A stretch of DNA of 64,000 nt from Lagopus muta (Eukaryota; Chordata; Aves; Galliformes; Phasianidae), in assembly GCF_023343835.1 (NCBI RefSeq), contig NC_064434.1:12567505-12631504 (forward strand), written 5' to 3'. How positions within the stretch are numbered: the first letter of the stretch is position 1; the number at the start of each line of letters is the position of its first letter. The notes beneath the pieces were generated by a model. That model was not told where the DNA came from and searched no databases. It saw only the letters and a program-made list of their open reading frames with translations. The position numbers and the translations under genes are program-made. Below are positions 25,279 through 38,632 of the stretch, piece by piece.

Positions 25279-26189
25279 CAGGAGAAAGCTAATGTAACAG
25301 TTTGACCCAAAGGCAATTTAGTGAGAACTTTGGAAATGTGTACCAGCTATAAATTATTTCAAAGGCAATTTATAAAAGTGACGAGGGAATATACACGTGT
25401 AGGTTCTCCAGCTGTTAGACTGCTCAAAGACAAAATCTTTCCATATGTTCCTTAATGCAAAACTCTGAAATAAAATATTCTATAAATAGTTTTTACAGCT
25501 CCACTAATGCCATATTTTAATGCAGTTACAGGAAAATATCATTTGTGCATTTCTGACAGCTAAGAAATTGGAATTTTTCAAATGAAGAAAAAAAACCTGA
25601 TGCATTTTGTAGGTATCTTTGTTTTTCTGCGTTTCTCATGTAGCCCCATGTATGACTCTTTTCCATAATTCTTGAATCTGGTTTCATTTTGATTCATATA
25701 ACGTATAAGAATGTGGTTTTTCATGGCTTATTTTTTCCCCTAATCACGATTTTTCAAAGCTTGTTCAGTGTCCTGGACTCTAGCATACAGAAATTGACTG
25801 TATGTTCTTTAAATAAGAGAACACTTCCATTGTCTCAGCATATGCATTCCTATCTATTTTAAACTGTCAAAAAAACGGTGCTGACTTTTAGCTCATCGTG
25901 AACCAAAGTAATTGTAAAAGCCTCTACAGACTTATGTTGACTCTGTAATTGAAAGTAACTGAAATTATTTACATACCCTGGAAGAGAAAGCAGAAAGTGC
26001 AAGCTAAATACCAACCTTAAAATAATAATAATAATAAATCAATAGTCTCTTAAAAATAGATCTTCCTCAGTCACAACCCTTAAAATGGCACTCTGAGATG
26101 CATCTCATCAGTACCCGTAGACATATGGATGTTTTTGTTACAAACCTGATCTTTACTTACAGCAGCAGGGATGTTGTTTTCTCACTCGC

Positions 26190-26935
26190 CACCTTCCAAT
26201 CCATATACTGGAAGAGAAATTGCCTGTGGAGACTGAGGCAAAAAATAAAGTTGAGTACTTCAGCCTTCCTCTTGTCTGTTGTCATCAGCCTGCCTCTGTT
26301 TCTCACTGAGGGGTTAAGCCTTCTTAGACTTTCCTTTTCTAGTTAATGTGGAGGTTAAAGCCTTTTTTTGTTTTTCTTTGCATCCCTCACCAATTCTATT
26401 TCCAGCTGGGTCTTGGTCTTCCTGGCTCTGCTCCTGCACAGCCTAGCAGCATCCTTATACCCTTCCCAGGGCACCTATCTGTGTTTTCATTGTCTGTGCA
26501 TTTTTGCCTTGCTCTCCATTTTGGCATGGCTGCTTCTTGCCTGCCTTTCCTGACCTCCTGGGAATGGATAGCTCTTGTGCCCAGAGAAAAGTTTCCTTGA
26601 AGATCTGTCAGCTCTGCTCAGCTCCCTTGTTCATGAGGACAATTTTCCAGCAGGTTTTGGTGATTAACTTCCACCAAAGAGATGGAATTCAGCTTTCTTA
26701 AAATTTAGCATTGTGATTTTATTATTTGTCTGTCATATATCCCTCAGGAGTGTAAGCTCCATCATAGCACGGTCATTAAAGGCTAGACAGCCTCCAATCC
26801 TGATGTCACTGGTGTTATGTGCAACAGGTCCAGCACTGCATCCTCCTGGTGGGGTTGTCTGTATTTTCTGGCTCAAGCAACTACTTCTATGTGTGCTTAA
26901 TGTATTCTCAGCTTTATTACTGAGGCAGAATAACT
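26190..26935 (-). mobile_element. Old antisense CR1-type LINE, internal ORF2 linker region
   Basis: No octamer tail is present, but a series of antisense CR1 landmarks runs in order: GACTGAGGCAAA, TTCAGCC, AATTCTATTTCCAGCTGGG, CTTCCTGACCTCCTGGGAATGG, TTCCTTGAAGATCTGTCAGC, CACGGTCATTAAAGGCTAG, and AACAGGTCCAGCACTGCATCC. These match the CR1 ORF2 stretch between the endonuclease and reverse-transcriptase domains. Divergence is high, so the insertion is ancient. Clustered open frames at 26098-27008 come from this GC-richer block and are not genes. Confidence 0.82.
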
Positions 26936-27417
26936 GGTTAGATCTACCCATTTTTATATAATTAAAAACAGCCTCTGTTTTTGGAGATAAAGTAGGAAAG
27001 AATATCATTTCTGAGATGTACCTTGGCCAATCTAACTCCTTTAAATGCCAGTGAATTGTAGCTGCCTCTACAACAGAAGAAATTATGAGAAGATTTTGCT
27101 TATGAACCTTTCCTGCTGATCACATTCTGTTTTTAGGAACTTTTCTGAAAACCTACTTTTTAACTACAGATCTCTAAAAATAATTGATGCGCATAGAAGA
27201 AATTCAATCTATGGTTCTTGATTATTTATCAAATGGTCCTTGGTATACAGAATGATCTTGCGTGAAATAAAGTCACGTGAGAAAGAAGATCTGTCTAACT
27301 TTGGTGCAGATTTTACAGGAGGAGATAAACTTAGCCCTGTCCTGATTTCTGAACAAAGCTATGAGCAAATATATTAAGTGCTGCTAGGAGTGCAGTTACA
27401 AAGAAAATAAGAATTAT

Positions 27418-27500
27418 TTAACCCTGCCCACAGCAGGGGTTTGGAATTGATGAAACCTTAAGGTCCCTTCCAACTCAAGCTATTCTATGATTCTGTATTT
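27418..27500 (+). mobile_element. CR1 3' end
   Basis: CCTGCCCACAGCAGGGGTTTGG, TAAGGTCCCTTCCAACTC and TATTCTATGATTCTG form the last 80 bases of a CR1. A 32-base poly-A run follows 9 bases later; CR1 does not normally end in poly-A, so that run is probably independent. Confidence 0.92.
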
Positions 27501-27508
27501 CCATGGGG

Positions 27509-27540
<32 letters not shown>
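27509..27540 (+). repeat. Poly-A run (32 A)
   Basis: This is the longest uninterrupted A run in the window, just after a CR1 tail. Confidence 0.92.
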
Positions 27541-27547
<7 letters not shown>

Positions 27548-28089
27548 GCCCACATAGTTTTATAGATATTACAGAAGCAAGATCTTTTGTGACAAGAATG
27601 TTGTCACATTGTATATGGTACATTTTTTATCTACATAAAAGAGAAACTTGAAAGAAACTAGCAGTCTATACCAAAAATGTAGTACAACTCTAACTAGATA
27701 TGGCTGTATAAGGAAAGCAACACTGAATACTGAAGATTTTGGGCAAGGTTAAGAGAAATAAAGAGTCTCAAGCTATCAACTGCCACAGAAAGAAAAAGAA
27801 GGAAAAGATAAAATAGAAGAGAAAAAAAAACTAAAACTTTTATCAGATAAGATATTTAAAATGGTCTAAATTCCCCAAATTCCCCAAATCAGGTAGTGTT
27901 GCTAGGAGAGTTACATTAACCAGTTTTATGCAAGAGAAACATAAAAAAAAAATAAAATAAAATAAATTGGGGATGAGGATGATGGAGAGAAATATGTAGT
28001 AATAATTATAATTTCCTGCCTTGAAGAGTGGAAAAAAAATGAGTAAGTGAAGATAGACTTGGATTAAGTGATAAGTGTAAGTGATAGAA

Positions 28090-28690
28090 TGAAGGCATTG
28101 AGAACCTCAGCTTTCTTCTTATCCTCAGTGATCATGTACCCTACACATATAGTAAAGGATGGAAATTCTCCTTAGCCCTTGCAGGGGAACTGTTAGGTCA
28201 TAACTTGACCTTGTAATTGAGCACCTAGTGAATGGGTATGGCTGTCCAAGGAACATACCTGTTTGCACCTGTTCTCCCCCTATGACCAGAAAGGTTGGTC
28301 CTAGGGTGAAGTCATCCTGGGCTCGTGTAAGGGCCAGCCTCTGAAAGGAGGGCTTCTTTTGGACCTATGCTTCTTCCTATGAAGTAGTACTATAGAGCCA
28401 GAGAGCCCTCTTCACGGTTTGGTGAGTTCCATTCTCTTTTCTTTATATGGCTGTTGGCCTAACTGTGAATACTTTGCCTACTAACACCAAGAACCTGCCA
28501 GAAGCAATTTTGCTTCTTCAATAGCAGAATAGCCTTTCTCTTACTGTTAATACATTAGTGAAAAAGGTTTCTCTTTTTGTATTCTCTTTTAGTCTTGTAG
28601 CAAGTTGAGTTCAAGTTGGGCTTCTGCCTTTCTTCTCTCTGCATATCCTAACAACTTCTTTGTATTCTCCCTAAGAAGTAAGACAATAAA
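28090..28690 (-). mobile_element. Old antisense CR1-type LINE, interrupted
   Basis: The left part (28090-28180) has GGCATTGAGAACCTCAGC, CTCAGTGATCATGT and AAATTCTCCTTAGCCC. The right part (28538-28690) has CTTACTGTTAATACATTAGTG, AGTTCAAGTTGGGCTTCTGC, CTCTGCATATCCTAACAAC. In CR1 these two blocks are contiguous, in the ORF2 linker region also represented at 26190-26935. Here they are separated by 349 bases flanked by a near-perfect duplication. Confidence 0.78.
28181..28529. mobile_element. Unclassified 349-bp insertion with 8-bp target duplication
   Basis: The block interrupts an antisense CR1 and is flanked by TAGCCCTT (28173-28180) and TAGCCTTT (28530-28537), 7 of 8 identical. The CR1 reads through correctly if the block and one copy are removed. 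An 8-bp duplication is the hallmark of hAT transposons, but the ends (GCAGGGGAACTG and AATAGCAGAA) do not form a clear inverted repeat. A pair GGTCA...TGACC occurs at its left end. It has no coding frame of note. It could also be a short LTR or a longer-duplication retroelement. Confidence 0.65.
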
Positions 28691-28879
28691 CAGAAAAGTA
28701 TCAGTAAGTTAATGACATTTTCTAGTAATTTTTATGATTAAAATAATTGTATTACCTTCTGTTTAAGAACTATGGAAAAATAGATGCTTTGTTCAGAGTA
28801 AATCTTTTGTTTCACTTCACATTTTTAGTAGAGTACTCAAAAAGCTGGCTGATATTCTTGCAGAACCTCTCAATTACTT

Positions 28880-29140
28880 TTCAATTATCATGGGAATCTG
28901 GAGAGGACCCAGCTGACTGGAAGCTGACAAACATCCTCTCCACTGTAAGCCGTTCTATGATTTTTTCAAGAGGAGCAAGAAAGATGACCCTAGGATTCTG
29001 ATTGATAACAAGCTCAATCTGAGAGAGTAGTGTGCTCTAGGAGCCAAAAGGTTAAATTGTGCTCTCAAGTGCATCAGGTACAACACTGCCAGCTGAGTGA
29101 GGGAAGGAACTGTCCTGCTTTGGAGTGATGTAGTGTAGGG
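28880..29140 (+). mobile_element. CR1 LINE, reverse-transcriptase region with internal deletion
   Basis: The translation contains SWESGEDPADWKLTN, the conserved CR1 reverse-transcriptase stretch before the palm domain (28888-28935). It then jumps to nucleotides from further downstream in ORF2 (GATTGATAACAAGCTCAATCTGAG, AGTGTGCTCTAGGAGCC, AACACTGCCAGCTGAGTGAGG). Several hundred CR1 bases are missing at about 28955. It is broken and non-functional. Confidence 0.82.
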
Positions 29141-32100
29141 TTAACTATGTCTTTCTTGTCAGTATTTTTTACTTATTTATTTTTATTTTTGAATTGGCAT
29201 GTAACAATTTTAGAAACAAATTTTCAAATATCTTGAATAATTTGGAAAATGGAAAACAAGTATGTAAATATATAGATTACATTGCAAGTGTTTTCTGTGC
29301 CTTTCAGGGTCAAGAGCAGCCAATTTCAAGAAGAGCACAAGACTGAATTTGGATAAATCTTCTGTATAAAAAGTACAGGGTGGATATCAGGAATAACGAT
29401 TACCTAAATTTGTAATTTTGTATCTCTGTTGAATCAGAGAACTGACTGTTCAGGAAGAGCAGAAAATGATAACAGACAATTTTGTTTATCAGGTAAGAAT
29501 TTTCAGTGTGTTGCTCCAACAAAAAGTTACTATCTCTCTACAGTGTATTTAATTGAGAATCTTAGTAAGCTGTAACTAGTTGCTGTTCCTGCACTTCGAC
29601 TATTTTAAGTCTGGTCAGAGGACTCTATGTTTTTATAAAATAAGCTAACTTTTTATAAACTAAAACTCTATTTTTATAAACTTAAACAAGCAAAACAACA
29701 GAGATTGAAGTCTGTGACTCTGAAAAGTGTTTAATACAATTTTATATATTATGACACAGTTTTAAGGTAAGCTGTAAAGAAAGCTGTGGCTGCTTAGAAA
29801 TACTTTATAGGTAAAATGTGCAAGTTATAGGGATTGCTATAGCTTCACTTATAGTACTGTCTCTTCTACCATCAACACAGACTATTAATTCTCTGAGCAA
29901 TTCAAATTGAGCAGAAGTTTTACTACATATGGATGTTCCACAAAAAAAAAATATCTGGAAATCGAAGATACTGTACGGGAATATTTAGGTTAGATTTTAG
30001 GAAACAACTTTGAAGAGTAAGGCTTTGAGTGTTTCATCTTCCACCATAATATCTTTGGGGATTAAGACAGTGACTTGAATTAAAAATTAAGATGCAGACC
30101 TTCAGGCAAACAAAGGAAGTAGTTAATATGTGAAATTCACTTCCATCAAAGGTAATTTTAAAGTGCTCTGTGTGAGAGAATATCAGAGAAAGGATTATGA
30201 TGGGAAATCCTTTTCTTTTTCTGTAGGGGTCTATGCTAAATGACCTAAAAGGCTTTAAAATGACTTTCATCTAATATTTTAGGAGTCTCAAAAAACAAGT
30301 ATTCTGGAGAGTAAGCAGGTCAGTTACTCATGCTATGCTATATATTATATTTATGAGAAGATGCTGAAGCTGCCTCTTTCTAGATGCTTCACAGTTAAAG
30401 GAATTTTCCTTTCAAAACTTCACTGTAATTAATGAAGAACAAAAATAAAGCTATTGACATATGAATTTCCATGATGTTGAAAAACTACTTATCTATAAAT
30501 CTTGTGAGGCAGACCACTTCCCTGTAAGTATTTTCACACTCTTAGGTGTTTCCACACCCTTAATGACCATTATAGAATAGAAAAACTACACCACAAAGTA
30601 ACAGTTTCAAGATAAAAATGAAAATATACACTGCTTCAATGAACTATTTTGTATGTGACAGATATTTCGTTTGAAGGATTTGCCTATTTGCATTATAAAC
30701 TGTTTACAGTGTCATAATTTCAGAGTACAGCCTATAATTTTATTGAAATACTCCAGTTCTAAGATTTATAATGGGAAAATAGTTTGAGTAACAGGAGAAC
30801 TAAAGCAAGACTTGGTTTTCAATTCACAGTAAACACTGACCATTCTAGTGATTTAGTGCAAGTTTCCAGTGGCATAAAATGCATTAGTAGTTTCTAATAT
30901 AATGCAGAGATGAGCCATAAAATTATTTTTTCTGGGCGTTATCACTTCTGAACATTAAGTGTTTCATAGGAAGATTGAAAAATGTAGAACAGAAATGTAC
31001 TGTGGATTATTAAATACTGACAGACCATTTCTAGCAAAGGAAGATCTTAAGCAGTGAATGATTTGAGGGTAAGGTGGTACTTGGTAGACGTGTTCCTGCT
31101 TTCTTCTTAAACTTAGTTCCAGGCATTCATTTCGGTCACTGGCTGAGGAAACAATTCGTGCTAGATGCAGTAAGTATGGCTACTCTCACAAGTGAAAAAC
31201 TTTTGTCAGTAAAAGCTTTTACTTTGTTCTTTGCATATGCATGCTGGTAATTATCTGGTTGTCTGTATGTATAATTCTGTTTCAGCCATTACATTGTACC
31301 ATGGTGTTTGAGAGCACTTTTGAACAAAAGTAGGAAGCCGATTTTATAAGGTACGCACAAACACTATCTGAAAAATTTGTCAGAACAGGTTGTTGAAAAG
31401 CACTGAATTTTTCCTTCTATGAGAACAAAAAAAATTCTATGTGTTCAATGCTTATTTGTAAACAGGTCTGATGTATTCTCAGACAGGTTCTGCAATGTAT
31501 TTTGTCTGTGTCCATGACTGTCTTAAAATCAGTGTTGCATATTTTTTTTCTTTATATTCTTTTCAGGACAATATCTTGCCTTTCTGAAGAGATTAGCATC
31601 AGGAATTCTGGTCAGATCAGATAAAATGAGTCATGAGTTTACTGAAAATTACGGAAGGAAAAATAGAAAGAAACAATGATGGAAAAAAATAATCTGACAA
31701 CAGTTCATGAATTGATTCTACATAATTATTCCACGTTGTAAATAATGGTATAAGAAAAGATAACTGCTTCATCAGATTTCTGCTTCGGAAACTATTTAGC
31801 TGCCAAGTGATGAGTGTTATCCATTAGAAATACTTACATATAATTTAATTGACCTTCATATACTTATATGTCCGTTAATGATTTCCTCATGGCTTTGCCA
31901 GAGTGCCTACTTTTCTTCTGTATTTGAAATTAATAAAAGAAACGACCATCTTTTGGTAATTATTTCTGAATTTTTAAAAAATTTAAGTACTTTTTCATTC
32001 AAACTCCTGTAGTTTGAAGTCTCTTTCAAAGCAGACCTTTGTTCTGAATTTTCCTTAAAACTGCATAACCATTCTCAGAATTATGTCAACTCATATAGCT

Positions 32101-32489
32101 GAAATTTGAAAACAGATTCCTCTAAGTAGTTTCTTATCTGCAAACTAAGATGCACGTAAGTATTACAGTGGAAAAGCTCTTAGAGTAAGCAATATTTCTG
32201 CTACTTTTACACTGAGCACAGCCACACACTGTGAGCAAGTCATTTTTCTTTGCACCTCTGCATTCTCTTTTTAACATTAGTAATGTACATACAATTGTAC
32301 CTTTATATCATAAATATATGTATTTAAATGACCGCTTGAACTGTCTATATTGACAAAAGCTTTTTCACAGAGAACAGTTTATTCAACCTGAAAATAAATT
32401 AGAATATGTTTAGTAGATTATAATGTTATGTATTTGAATATAGTACACCCATATAAAGTTCTAATACTTAAAATACAATGAATAACCAA
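29141..32489. other. Unique AT-rich intron sequence
   Basis: No recognisable transposable element, gene or structured repeat is present in these 3.3 kb. Open frames are short and lack splice signals. A short A-run occurs at 29941-29951. Confidence 0.5.
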
Positions 32490-32960
32490 ATAATAGGTTG
32501 GGAAAAGACCTATAGTCTATCACCTAGTCTATCTTTAAGCCTAAGCAGGATATTCTATATAAATTTCATTCTTAACAGACATTTGATTTGGCTTTTCATT
32601 AAGGTGCACATCTTCTGAGGTTCCCATAATCTCCTGACAATCTACTATTCTTATCAGTAAAAATGTTTCCCCTCACATATGAATTATTCTTCATTATAAT
32701 AGTTTAAATCCATTCCTTTTCATCCTGTTGAGAACATAATGTTCTTTGAAATACTTCTAGAAGACTTATCTTTTTTTTTTCATCTCTATTACTTTGTGTG
32801 GCTTTTGTATCAAACCAAAAATATTCTAAGCTGTCCATCTTCCTACTGTTTATGTTCTTCAGGCCTCTGATCTCTGTTGTTTCTCTCTTCTGGAGTCTAT
32901 TCTATTAACCACAAGTCGACTGACACAAATAGAAGTTAATACAACACTGAATATTGGATT
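32490..32960 (-). mobile_element. Very old CR1-like LINE remnant
   Basis: AATAGGTTGGGAAAAGACCTATAG at the left edge resembles an antisense CR1 3' end. A pyrimidine-rich stretch with scattered CR1-like blocks follows (CATCCTGTTGAGAACATAATG, CTTCAGGCCTCTGATCTC, CTTCTGGAGTCTATTC). Similarity is weak throughout and boundaries are approximate. Confidence 0.5.
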
Positions 32961-33411
32961 ACAAACACCTTCCTAATTCTGCTCATATGAACTGATATGG
33001 AATTTCTGTTACAGAACAGTACGCCATTTAAGCCTGCTAACTGGAATTCCTTTTATGAATGGAGTAACCTCATTCCACAATTTATATGTGTACATCTTAC
33101 TTATGAGGAAATGCATAGAAAAATAAAATCACAAGAGAAAGTACATATAATTTTAAATGACATTATTTTAGAATAAAGTAGGATCCTGTCCCAGTCCTAT
33201 TGTGAATATTCTCACTATGTTACATTATAATCCTTGCATTGTGTTCTTAATACTTAGTTAAAAATGCAGAACTCAGAATGATTGTCTCTGCAGTTGTGAC
33301 TATTTGTGGACCACAGAGGCAGTAAAATGTTGTACTTAGATCAGTTTATGTGCAAGGAGTAATTAAGCTGAAGTTCAACACAACAAAAGACAGATTACAA
33401 TAGGAAAGTGA

Positions 33412-33625
33412 ATCACAGAAGTGTAGAGGTTAGACGGAACCTCTGAAGATCACCTAGTCCAAACCCCTACTAAAGCAGCTTCTCTACAGCAAGTCACACA
33501 GCAAAGTGTAGAAGTAGGTTTTGAATATCTCTAGAGATGGGAACTTCACAACCAGGCTTTGCTGGATATGAGCACAGTCTCCTCTCTTCTCCATATTTTA
33601 TACATAAAAAGACTTCTTTATCAGC
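33412..33625 (-). mobile_element. CR1 3' fragment
   Basis: GAACCTCTGAAGATCACCTAGTCCAAACCCCTACTAAAGCAGC (33440-33482) and the following bases on to TTGAATATCTCTAGAGATGGGAACTTCACAACC match the antisense 3' end of a common avian CR1 subfamily. The right end near 33560-33625 is degraded, with a deletion relative to the usual CR1. Confidence 0.88.
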
Positions 33626-36600
33626 AGTGGAAAATACAAAGCAACTATGGGGGTCAATTAAATTATTTAACAACATTATATTAAGGAAACTTGAACTGAC
33701 AACTCTTTCTCATCATAGACAAAAATCACATTAATCACAGCCTTTGCTGGCATTAGAAAACATACCTAGAAGTTTTTATCTGAAATTAATCTTGTTTTAA
33801 AATTTTGGTGAAATCAAGAGAAGTAGGGCTTCAACCAATCCACAGCATGCTCTAGTGGCAAGATAGATCACAGTTTTACAAATAATTTTGACCTGTCATA
33901 TCTTGTGTTAAGGGAAAAATTTACCACAATATCACATATACTTGTCGTGGCAATTTGATGGATTTGGAGTACCTAAAAAATTAGATAAATCCATACTTGA
34001 ACTTCAGTAAATCAAAAAGCAGTTATTTGTGTACTAGTATGCTCTTTGTGGATCTCACAGTGACAGCACGATTGGAAATGTGTCATCTTTGCTGCTTTGA
34101 AGTTTTAATGTCATCCTCTTTCATTTATGTTATAAAATATAAATGCTATTGAATGCTAAATCTCTTTGTGATAGCTCATTTTAAAAAGTATTTTGCAACT
34201 AAATTGCTTATGAATATTTTTGACAAATGCATTTACATTTAATTTTGTGATGTGATTAACAAAGATATATAATTATACTAAATAGACTTAAAAATTATGT
34301 CTTTAGGAGAAGAAAAGAAAAAGGATCAAATGTAGTCTCAAAGGAAAAGTAATTCAAAATCTACGATTGGACTTAATTCCTTTACTCCTTTAGAAAAGGA
34401 ATGGATGAGAATTTTGATATATTTTTGTACTACACTTGGAAAGAGTTTAACAATCAGACCTGTTACGAAGTTTCTGATTTCAGTTTGTGAGAAGGATTCA
34501 GGAAATGGTGGAATTCAGGATTCAAATAGATGCAGTCTGGCATCTTTAGTTTACCTACACTGAATACCTTATTTTCCCACACTTATGGATATATTCCTTA
34601 CTGTACTTTTTCTAACAATATTCTACATTTTCCCACGTGCAGGAAAAAAAAAGAGCTTATGACTAATTTCACTGTGGTGAAAAGAGAGACCTGGCAAATC
34701 TCATTTGAGCAAACATCTAGCTGAATAAAATCTTACCTTTTAATAATTTGGATGTGCTTTCTTTCTGCTGCTACATACTCCAAAGTTTTGATCAGGCAGC
34801 AATTCAAATATAGAAACTTAATATCTGACTACTGTACACTTCCTTCAGATATTTCAGTTTCTTCCATTGCTCTGTGACCCAGTCATCTAGATTACAGCCT
34901 ATATGTGTTCATGGTTGATGCAAAAGATCCCGTTTGAAATTTCTTGCAAGCAGCATTGGAAAAAAAAAAAAAAAGAAAAAGAATTCCAATCTTCAATTTA
35001 TTGTTTAGCTAATCAGAATGATCTTAAAGCTCTTTGGCTGAACAAGACAAAATACTACTGCTACTTCCGACATCTCTTATTATTTTAATGTTGAAATTAT
35101 CACTTCAGTTTCTACTCTTCATCTGATCCCCAAGGAGAAAAAATGATCCTCTCCCACACTTGAGCTCTAGTTTTTTACTTATGCACTGTTGTCACTGCTG
35201 AATGCACAGTGTGTTTAGATACTAAAATCCTGACTGCATCTACAGCAAACAATCCTTGACTTATATTTCTAAAGCTGTTTTTCAAGGCATAGGAAAGAAA
35301 AACCTCTTTTGCAGTTTTGGGCAATCAGCATTTCTTTGAAGTTTCTGCTGTAGTGTGTGCCATTGCAAAGATTTTTTTTCTGCAAGATTAACAATAAATT
35401 TAACCAGAGATTAGACAGCTGCTTTCTTTGAAGTTTGTATGAGTCAGTGATTTATTTGTGAATGTCTAACAGGTAAGAAACTGATAGGTCAATTTTTGTC
35501 TTATGTTGCCTGCACAACTTCTGAAGTGACTAACTATTTATTGAATAAAGGTTTGTCAGAAAATACTAAGCTGAAATGAATCAGAAAAATCTGCTTACAG
35601 AATAACTGTATACTGCTATCACTTTCCCACAAACTTGCTTGAAGTCCAGGGATGTAGTGGTACATTCATGAAAAAGATACATCACATAGTCCTCACACAT
35701 AGTGGTATCATTCTTCTATACCCTTGTGTACTGTTAGTATTCAATTTGAAATCATGACTATACATTAAGTAAAACATACAGCTACAAAAACAAGAGATAC
35801 AAGACAGATTTCTTTGCAGAAGATCTCTGGCTGCTGCGAAGCACATCAGATCTAGGAAGAATTTTGGATCTGGTTATGGAGGAGCTTCGTGCTTGCAAAG
35901 GAGGTGTGAACTTAATTTGGTTCAACAAACCTTGAATTGCTTGGTAATAGATTTAGTGCAAGGTATAAAAATACAATTGTCTTTTTGTAAATTTGCCTTT
36001 ATGTCAGCAATATAATTATAGTACTTCTGAATTTTAAAATAATATGTTTAACTGACTTTATTCTATTGCTTTTGGCCCGTGCTATGCTTCGGTCTCCAGG
36101 GTTGAGTTACAAAGAACTTTTGAATTTTAAATACAAGACATACACTGTGTCAATTAATTTGACAAAAAAAGAACTACCGGCAGCTATATGCCATCTTTAT
36201 TCTCAGAGGATTCTAGGGCAGATATGAACTCTAACAGCTACTTAATCAACTTAGAAAGAAACTACGAAGGCCAACTGCATTCCACCCTGAACCTGAGAAG
36301 ATTCTCAGAAATAGATAAATGTTAATTAAACTCCTGCTAGATTCAAAAAAGTCTGCAAAGGGAAGTGGGAGGCTGTTAGATTGCAGCTCTGTGTAATTGT
36401 TCAGATATAAATCAAAAAATAAATATACTTAGAGATGATGCTAGTGGATCTGAAGATTCACAGATAAAAATCGACTATTTTACATGTGAATCTAATTGCT
36501 TCAAACTCATTGGAACATTATGGTTATATATCACTTTGTTCTTCACAAAAATTTCCTTTCTAGAAATGTTTGAGACCTTAGACATACAAGTGATTGGAAG

Positions 36601-38584
36601 ATACAGCATCTCCAGCCATTACTTCAACCCAGAGTGATGGGTCTGGGCTAATTCAAATACAGGTATGCTGCTTATGATTTATCACTGCTCCACTGTAAAT
36701 TCAAATATTTAGAGGCAATTCAAATATAGATCAGCATGGACTGAGGTATCTCACTGGATAACAGATGGTAGAAAAACTTACTCAATGCATTCACCTACTT
36801 CTTGATTTCCTTTGAAGCTTTCTACTCATTAGTGCCACTAATACTCATAAAAATATAATGAGCTGATTAATGATCTTTGGAAATTTTAGAGGACATGCAC
36901 TGTAGTTGTGAAAGAGTTTTTAAAAACTAGGAGGACAATCATGTGAGAATTCAAAAATTTATACAATCCTTCTGTGCTGGAAGAGATAAATTCTTATTCC
37001 AAGCCAGGTGTCAGATTCTTAACTGATATAATTAGTGTAGGTCATCCCACTGTTATTATTCCTTTCCTGCTGCAAGTAACTATGTGCTTAATCATTAAAA
37101 ATAATGCTACAATCTGTATTTTGATGTGTTAACAGTATTCTTTCAGGGATATCAATGTATTCCTTAAAGTGCTGTTTTAAGAAGAACACTTTTCTGCATT
37201 TCATGGTTTACCTTGCATCCTTCTTGGATTACCTTGTATTCAAGAAAAAAATAATGTTAGATTTTGAGGGGAAAAAAAATCCACCCTTTCAACAGCATAT
37301 ATTTCTTTCTTAGGGCCAATCAACTGAAGACAAGAAAACACAGTAACAAAAACTGGAACATTTTTACTGAAGTATACCTCCTATACATGCACTTAGATAA
37401 GGCATGTAAATTAAACATCTCAATCAGCACCAAAAGTCATGAATAATTATCTGATATTTAAAGGTCATTTAAAGATAGCAGACAGCCTTTTCACATGATT
37501 TCTGATGAGATTTTGAGGTGGTAAACCACCTTGAGAACTGGAAAAACATTTCAAAATCACAAGTAGGCACGTTATCTTCAGAAGAGGCCTTGATTGGTAT
37601 TTAATAACAAAATATGAAGCCATATGAATTACAATGAAAAGAAATACAATAATGAACTTCTGTTCCTAAACACATCATCAGTATGCAATGAATGAATCAA
37701 GGGTCTTGAGGAAAAAAAAACAACCAACATTTTGATTAGGTCATTGAAAATAAAGTTCAGGTGAGGGAAACTGAATAATAATATATATATATTTTCCTCT
37801 TTGACCTTTCAGCTACATTACTGTAAGGTTTGGGATACATGGCTGCGGTTTAGATTTCTATTTTCAGTAGAGTACCTTTGTATTGTTGCTAGCATACAGA
37901 ACCGCCTGCAACATTTCACTTCAACAAAGCATTATGGGACCATCGATATTCACTTTCTCAGTGCGTGCTGAATTGACAAAGTATGAAGAATATATTTTTG
38001 ATTATTACAAGATTTTTAACATTATTTTGCTCTTGCTTTTGCATATTTGCCACCATTTTCCATTTGCTTTCTTCCCTCAGTCATTTGAATGTGCTTCAAT
38101 ACAAGGTTATTCCAAAGATAACACATATCAATAGTTCATTGACTGAAAAAAACTGAACACCTAAATCAACGGACAGCAGGAACAACAAAAAACTACCAAC
38201 TTACCTACCTACCAACAAGAACAAAAAGTACCCAGGTGTTCATTCAGGATTTCAATCCTCAGATAAAATATGTTCAGTTTATCATGGATCTAAAAAAACA
38301 ATGAATGACCACAATGAGGAATATGACATATTTGAATTAGTAAGCCACTGAATCAATATATTTGTAAGGACAGCAGAATGAGTGAATAAAAACATATCTA
38401 TGAGAGTTTCAGATTCTACATATATATAAGAATATAAGAAAAATCTAATTTCCCTACAGAAAACTGCATATAAAAGTTTATAGTGGGCACTATTTAAACT
38501 GGAAAAAAAAGAAAAATTAATTTTTATATCCCAAATGTTTTATTTTTATTATGTTACTTTTTCTACATTTGATCTGCAAATCTT

Positions 38585-38632
38585 TGTTGTTGTTCTGTAT
38601 ATATTGTTGTTGTTGTTTTGTATATATTTTTA
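38585..38632 (+). repeat. TTG-TATATA imperfect tandem
   Basis: (TTG)n followed by TTCTGTATATA occurs, and then a second (TTG)n followed by TTTTGTATATA. It is a duplicated low-complexity unit of about 22 bases. Confidence 0.75.

Noticed and set aside
26098..27008. Cluster of six overlapping open frames
   Set aside because: They fall in the GC-richer ancient CR1 at 26190-26935; no frame continues and no splice logic applies.
34740..34835. Minus-strand open frame ending at donor AAAAG|GTAAGA
   Set aside because: No acceptor with a pyrimidine tract exists downstream of the in-frame TAG. Phases do not fit either exon set.
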